9,140 nucleotides of DNA from an uncultured Rhodospirillales bacterium (GTDB lineage: Bacteria > Pseudomonadota > Alphaproteobacteria > Acetobacterales > Acetobacteraceae). Numbering within the stretch: the first letter of the stretch is position 1; each line of letters starts with the position of its first letter. This document shows positions 5,884 to 9,140 of the stretch, piece after piece. The DNA is taken from positions 1-9,140 of the forward strand of contig CAIMVB010000027.1 in assembly GCA_903844785.1 (NCBI GenBank), given 5' to 3'. The notes beneath the pieces are model-generated. The model searched no databases and was not told where the DNA came from. It worked only from the letters and a program-made list of their open reading frames with translations. The position numbers and the translations under genes are program-made.

Positions 5884-6414
5884 TTATTTTTCCGGCGGGC
5901 TTTCCGCCCCAGACCCCAAGCTCCGCTGCATCAGGACGCTATCTACCCAGCGCCCATGCTTCCAGCCCGCGGCCTTGATCAGCCCAGCCGGGGCGAAACC
6001 GGCCCGCCGATGCAGCGCAATGGAAGCTGCATTGCCGCTATCACCAATCACCGCGACCATTTGGCGGAAACCTGCCGCTGCGCAGTGCGCGATCACTTCC
6101 TCCATCAGCGCAAGCCCAATGCCGCGCTGGCCGGTTCCTGGGGCAACATAGACCGAATTTTCCACGGTGAAGCGATAGGCCGGGCGCGCGCGATAGGCGC
6201 TGGCATAGGCATAGCCAAGAATGCCCTCCGGCGCCTCGGCCACCAGATAAGGAAAGCCCGCATCGATCACGGCCAGGCGGCGGCGCGCCATTTCAGCTTC
6301 CTCGGGCGGGTCCAGTTCAAAACTTGCCAGGCCATGGGTGACCCAATGGCCATAAATGGCGGTGATGGTGGGGATATCCGTGGCGAGGCTGGGGCGGATT
6401 TGGCAGCTATTCAT
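5884..6414 (-). CDS. GNAT N-acetyltransferase, phosphinothricin/L-amino-acid acetyltransferase type
   Basis: A 176-residue cytosolic acetyl-CoA-dependent N-acetyltransferase of the Pat/Bar/YncA (MnaT) branch, which acetylates methionine analogues such as phosphinothricin or methionine sulfone. Hallmarks: 'IRPSLATDIPTITAIYGHWV' at the start (6-25), 'ASFELDPPEEAEMARR' (30-45), 'PYLVAE' (55-60), 'GYAYASAYRARPAYRFTVENSVYV' spread over 67-90, the acetyl-CoA loop 'GTGQRGIGLALMEEVI' (93-108), 'NAASIALHRRAGF' (128-140) and 'WKHGRWVDSVLMQR' (151-164). The first position of the [R/Q]xxGx[G/A] loop is Gly95 instead of Arg/Gln, a modest deviation. ATG 6414 has only a weak TAAGA 7 bases upstream. It is transcribed alone. 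The true substrate cannot be read from sequence. Confidence 0.93.
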   Translation of the reverse strand: MNSCQIRPSLATDIPTITAIYGHWVTHGLASFELDPPEEAEMARRRLAVIDAGFPYLVAEAPEGILGYAYASAYRARPAYRFTVENSVYVAPGTGQRGIGLALMEEVIAHCAAAGFRQMVAVIGDSGNAASIALHRRAGFAPAGLIKAAGWKHGRWVDSVLMQRSLGSGAESPPEK

Positions 6415-6551
6415 GCGCGCGTCTTACACCCAATTGTGTTCGGGCGGGTATTGACTGCTTCGGCACCTTGCCTCGCCAAACGCCGATCCTCAGTTTAGGC
6501 TTCGATTGATCCGTAAATCCCCTTGAGACGTTTCTGGAGTGAAACACCCCC

Positions 6552-7115
6552 GTGCCGCCATCCTCCAACACGCCGCTTAGTCGCCGCCTGCTGGTGCTCC
6601 ATCTATCTGGGGCGGGGCTTGGCGTATCCACAGTTGAGGCCTTGGCGCAGGGCCGCAAATCCCCGGCACCGGAAGAAAGCCCCGGTGGTAAAAGAACCCC
6701 GCGAGAGCAACCGCGCCGGAGCGGTGAGACCGATGCCGACCCCGGTGACATGCCCGGCAATGGCCGGGGAGAAGCGCGCGGCGGGCGCCGCGCAGGCCCA
6801 ACCGATACCGATCCCGGTGACCAGCCAGGGCAGGGGCGGGGTGGTGGTGGCGTGACGGATGCTGACCCTTCGGACCAGCTTGGCCGCGGCCGCGGTGGGA
6901 ATGGCGCCACCGATGCCGACCCAGGCGATGTGCCAGGGCGCGGGCGTGGCGGTGGGCGTCAGGCGGGGCCAACCGATGCTGACCCCAGTGATGAAGCGGG
7001 CAGGGGCCGCGGTGGGAATAATGCCTCCGATGCCGATCCGGGCGACCCGCCAGGGCGCGGGCGCGGTGCGGCGCCACCCGAAATCAGAACGCAGATACCC
7101 GCGAAGAAAACCTGA
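6552..7115 (+). CDS. Probably exported Asp/Gly/Arg-rich repeat protein
   Basis: The frame gives 187 residues starting with GTG, with GGAG at 6536-6539 (12 bases upstream). An in-frame TGA at 6540-6542 forbids an earlier start. The N-terminus looks like a signal peptide: 'SRRLLVL' (10-16), reminiscent of a twin-arginine motif, then a moderately hydrophobic stretch and a likely cut after Ala-Leu-Ala (30-32). A Pro/Arg/Lys-rich linker follows. Residues 60-172 contain six imperfect repeats of the form (T/S)D-x-D-P-(G/S)-D-x-x-G-x-G-R-G, beginning at 60, 84, 102, 120, 141 and 159. The end is 'IRTQIPAKKT'. The DxDPxD spacing recalls calcium-binding thrombospondin type-3 repeats and the RGRGG parts recall RGG boxes, but neither role is shown. 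The region 6415-6551 before it holds no other gene. It converges on motA, 29 bases away. I do not recognise a named family. Confidence 0.7.
   Translation: MPPSSNTPLSRRLLVLHLSGAGLGVSTVEALAQGRKSPAPEESPGGKRTPREQPRRSGETDADPGDMPGNGRGEARGGRRAGPTDTDPGDQPGQGRGGGGVTDADPSDQLGRGRGGNGATDADPGDVPGRGRGGGRQAGPTDADPSDEAGRGRGGNNASDADPGDPPGRGRGAAPPEIRTQIPAKKT
6729..7067 (+). repeat. Six in-frame imperfect repeats of a 54-base unit
   Basis: The conserved (a/t)c(c/g)gat start of each copy lies at 6729, 6801, 6855, 6909, 6972 and 7026. The spacings are 72, 54, 54, 63 and 54 bases, all multiples of nine. The basic unit is 54 bases (18 residues); longer spacers carry extra residues such as 'RRAGP' or 'RQAGP'. Copies have diverged at third positions while keeping the Asp, Gly and Arg codons, which suggests selection on the protein rather than a fresh DNA expansion. 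Confidence 0.85.
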
Positions 7116-7144
7116 ACCTTGGTAACGCGGCGCGGCGCAGGGCC

Positions 7145-8008
7145 TCAGATCTTGAGGTCTTGGAGTGATTCCTCAACCTCGGCAAAACTTGGCATCAAGC
7201 TTGTTGGCACCATTTTGCGCCCGGTTTCCACTGCAACCTGCGGCGCATTGCCATGCAGATGCGCGACCAGCACGGCGCGGATCACTTCATGGTATTTTGC
7301 CTCTTCCTCGATCACGGCCTTAAGGCGCGATGCGAAGGGGCCAACCAGACCATAGGCCAAAAGCACGCCAAGGAAGGTGCCAACCAGCGCGCTGCCGATC
7401 ATCTTACCCAGAATGGCCGGTGGCTGGTCAATGGAAGCCATGGTCTTGATCACGCCCATCACCGCAGCCACGATCCCAAGGGCGGGCAGCGCATCGGCCA
7501 CGCTTTGCAGCGCATGGGCGCTGTGCAGTTCTTCTTCCTTCATTTTCTTCAATTCGCGCGCCATGACATCTTCAATCTGATGCGGGTCATCGGCATTCAT
7601 GCCAACCATGCGAAGGTAATCGCAGATGATCGCGACCGTGTGGTGATCCTTCAGGATACTAGGGAATTTTTGGAAGGCCGCGCTTTCTTCCGGCCTTTCG
7701 ATATGCGGTTCAATCGCCATCGGGCCCTTGGTTTGGGCCAGGCGGACCAACCAGAAAAGCAGGCTGAGCAATTCCATATAATCCTGGCGCTTATATTTGC
7801 CGCCCTTCAGGATTTTGCCGAAGCCGCCAAAAATATGTTTCACCTCGGCAATGCTATTGGCCATCAGCAATGAACCAAGGGCCGCACCACCGATAATGGC
7901 GAATTCAAATGGCAAGGCTTGCAGAATAATGTCCAGCTTGCCGCCGGCGGCAACATAGCCGCCGAACACACAGACAAGCAGAAAGATGAAGCCGGCAATG
8001 GAAATCAT
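7145..8008 (-). CDS. motA: Flagellar motor stator protein MotA
   Basis: A 287-residue inner-membrane protein that, with MotB, forms the ion-conducting stator of the flagellar motor. Four helices are visible at about 2-22, 33-52, 172-192 and 203-226. Between helices 2 and 3 lies the large cytoplasmic loop, with 'GPMAIEPHIERPEESAAF' (95-112), including Arg105/Glu107/Glu108 in the region that touches the rotor, and 'DHHTVAIICDYLRMVGM' (121-137). Pro175 ('ALPALGIV') and Pro224 ('VGPFASRLK') match the two prolines needed for torque in studied MotA proteins. Length and sequence style fit the alphaproteobacterial form. The start ATG overlaps the motB stop (ATGA) with little ribosome-site sequence, so coupled translation with MotB is likely. 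The coupling ion (H+ or Na+) cannot be decided here. Confidence 0.96.
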   Translation of the reverse strand: MISIAGFIFLLVCVFGGYVAAGGKLDIILQALPFEFAIIGGAALGSLLMANSIAEVKHIFGGFGKILKGGKYKRQDYMELLSLLFWLVRLAQTKGPMAIEPHIERPEESAAFQKFPSILKDHHTVAIICDYLRMVGMNADDPHQIEDVMARELKKMKEEELHSAHALQSVADALPALGIVAAVMGVIKTMASIDQPPAILGKMIGSALVGTFLGVLLAYGLVGPFASRLKAVIEEEAKYHEVIRAVLVAHLHGNAPQVAVETGRKMVPTSLMPSFAEVEESLQDLKI

Positions 8009-9111
8009 GGGCGTGGTGTCTCTGGCGCCTGGCGTATCAAGGTGATGGAAACGCGGCGATTGGCGGCGGCGGTTGGTTGATCGGGCAACAGCAGGTCACG
8101 CTCCGCATGACCTGCCAGGTTTCTGATGCGGCCATCCGCCACACCGGCATCAATCAGCAGGCGGCGCGTGACATTGGCGCGTTCGGTGGAAAGGTCCCAA
8201 TTGCTGCGCTCCCCCCCACCACGAAAGGGGGTGGAATCGGTATGGCCCGCGATGCTGATGGCATTGGGCAGGCGCTGGATCACCTGCGCCACACGCTGCA
8301 ACAAGGCGCGTGCGCGGTCATTGGGCGCGGCACCGCCCAGGGCGAACATGGGCTGACGTTCCGCATCCACCAATTGAATGCGCATGCCTTCCGGCGTTTG
8401 TTCGATCAGCAATTGGCGGGTGAGTTCGGCAAGGGCCGGGTCTGCGCGCACCGCTTCGCGGATTTGTTCCGCCGCCGCTTCAAAGGCTTCACGTTCGCGC
8501 CGGGCGAGTTCCTGGCGCAATTCCGCCTCAGAGGCTTCGCGTTCCCGCCGGGCAAGTTCCTGACGCTGTTCGACTTCACCAAGATTCTGTGGCCGCTGTT
8601 CCGGGGTGGGCTCCGCCGCCGGCCCGCCGCGTGGCTGTTCAGGGCCAGCCAATGCACCAGGCGGGGCGCTTTGGACCAGGCGGGCTTCCTCGGTATCCTC
8701 CTGGCCGGGGGGGCCTTCGCGCCGCGGCATTGGTTCGGCCGGGGTCTGGGTATCATCTTCTTCGATATCCATGACCACCGGGCGCTTGCCGGGCCGAAGT
8801 TCAACCGTGCCGGTGGTGGACATCAGGGGCGCATTGTCATTCGGCGTCTGGCCACCAAAGGGCCGACCAGAGCCCGAATCTGACCTGGAAAGCACATTGG
8901 TTGGGTTGAAATAATCGGCGATCCCGCGGCGCTGTTCTTCCGTGGTGGCGTTGATCAGCCACATCAACAGAAAGAACGCCATCATCGCGGTGACAAAATC
9001 GGCATAGGCCACCTTCCAGGCCCCGCCATGATGCGCGTGCCCGCCGCCTTCCTCCCTGCGGACGACGATCAGGTCGCCCCCGCTTTGTGAGCCTCTTGCC
9101 TTGCGCGCCAT
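8005..9111 (-). CDS. motB: Flagellar motor stator protein MotB
   Basis: A 368-residue protein that anchors the MotA/MotB stator to peptidoglycan. Residues 1-31 are a basic cytoplasmic tail. A single helix at 33-54 ('WKVAYADFVTAMMAFFLLMWL') carries Asp38, the ion-binding aspartate. Residues 84-180 are a Pro/Glu-rich periplasmic linker, and 182-214 hold two copies of a charged 16-residue unit predicted to be helical. The OmpA-like peptidoglycan-binding domain follows, with 'QTPEGMRIQLVD' (238-249), 'ISIAGHTDSTPF' (285-296), 'NWDLSTERA' (304-312) and 'NRRVSITLI' (351-359). It is longer than the roughly 300 residues of enterobacterial MotB because of the linker. ATG 9111 is chosen for AGGGGGAG just upstream (9114-9121); a TTG at 9132 in frame is less likely. 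It precedes motA, with a 4-base overlap. Confidence 0.96.
   Translation of the reverse strand: MARKARGSQSGGDLIVVRREEGGGHAHHGGAWKVAYADFVTAMMAFFLLMWLINATTEEQRRGIADYFNPTNVLSRSDSGSGRPFGGQTPNDNAPLMSTTGTVELRPGKRPVVMDIEEDDTQTPAEPMPRREGPPGQEDTEEARLVQSAPPGALAGPEQPRGGPAAEPTPEQRPQNLGEVEQRQELARREREASEAELRQELARREREAFEAAAEQIREAVRADPALAELTRQLLIEQTPEGMRIQLVDAERQPMFALGGAAPNDRARALLQRVAQVIQRLPNAISIAGHTDSTPFRGGGERSNWDLSTERANVTRRLLIDAGVADGRIRNLAGHAERDLLLPDQPTAAANRRVSITLIRQAPETPRP
8470..8565 (-). repeat. Tandem 48-base duplication in the motB linker
   Basis: Two adjacent 48-base copies (8518-8565 and 8470-8517) encode 'RQELARREREASEAEL' and 'RQELARREREAFEAAA'. The first eleven residues are identical, and the copies differ mostly at silent positions in the DNA. 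The duplication extends the charged helical segment just before the peptidoglycan-binding domain. Confidence 0.85.
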
Positions 9112-9140
9112 GACTCCCCCTATAACCCGCAAAGACTAAC

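Noticed and set aside
6407..6910. Minus-strand open frame of about 167 codons opposite the repeat protein
   Set aside because: It is Pro/Ser/Arg-rich and repetitive only because it mirrors the plus-strand repeats. It has no domain or signal peptide and would overlap the start of the acetyltransferase gene.
7143..7157. CCTCA...TGAGG inverted repeat at the end of motA as a terminator
   Set aside because: The stem has five pairs, overlaps the stop codon and is followed by GC-rich sequence rather than a T run.
8077..8883. Plus-strand frame of 268 codons opposite motB
   Set aside because: It is the mirror of a certain motB gene in GC-rich DNA and shows no family motif.

Overview
This window looks like chromosome from a high-GC alphaproteobacterium, most likely of the Rhodospirillales/Acetobacteraceae type. 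That placement is inferred from the GC-rich coding sequence with low-GC gaps between operons, a MotA whose central 'PHIERPEES...KDHH' region resembles alphaproteobacterial versions, and the style of the gluconate genes. It was not tested by any search. No rRNA, tRNA, CRISPR array, insertion sequence or phage module is visible.

Layout, left to right. (1) Positions 1-1138, minus strand: a RidA-family protein followed by a multi-helix membrane protein whose reading frame leaves the window inside a K+-channel selectivity filter. The two genes overlap by the four bases GTGA. (2) Positions 1139-1537: a long AT-rich gap with a perfect 16-bp palindrome and no convincing gene. (3) Positions 1538-2203, plus strand: a protein of unknown function with a hairpin-forming stretch inside its N-terminal coding region. 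(4) Positions 2206-4832, minus strand: a tight operon in the order serine hydrolase (beta-lactamase fold), short-form 6-phosphogluconate dehydrogenase, gluconokinase. The last two turn gluconate into ribulose 5-phosphate. (5) Positions 4924-5622, plus strand: a DsbA/FrnE-like thioredoxin-fold oxidoreductase, divergent from the operon. (6) Positions 5619-5798, minus strand: a 59-residue single-helix membrane protein, possibly read from a leaderless mRNA. (7) Positions 5884-6414, minus strand: a GNAT acetyltransferase of the phosphinothricin/methionine-sulfone acetyltransferase type. (8) Positions 6552-7115, plus strand: an apparently exported low-complexity protein built of six Asp/Gly/Arg-rich repeats. 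(9) Positions 7145-9111, minus strand: the flagellar stator genes in the order motB then motA, overlapping by ATGA.

Most of the window is ordinary metabolism and motility. The parts least explained by known families are the Asp-Gly-Arg repeat protein beside the stator genes, the unknown protein at 1538-2203 with its AT-rich upstream region, the serine hydrolase placed at the head of a gluconate operon, and the probable leaderless small membrane protein. I do not see a clear new multi-gene defence or mobile system.
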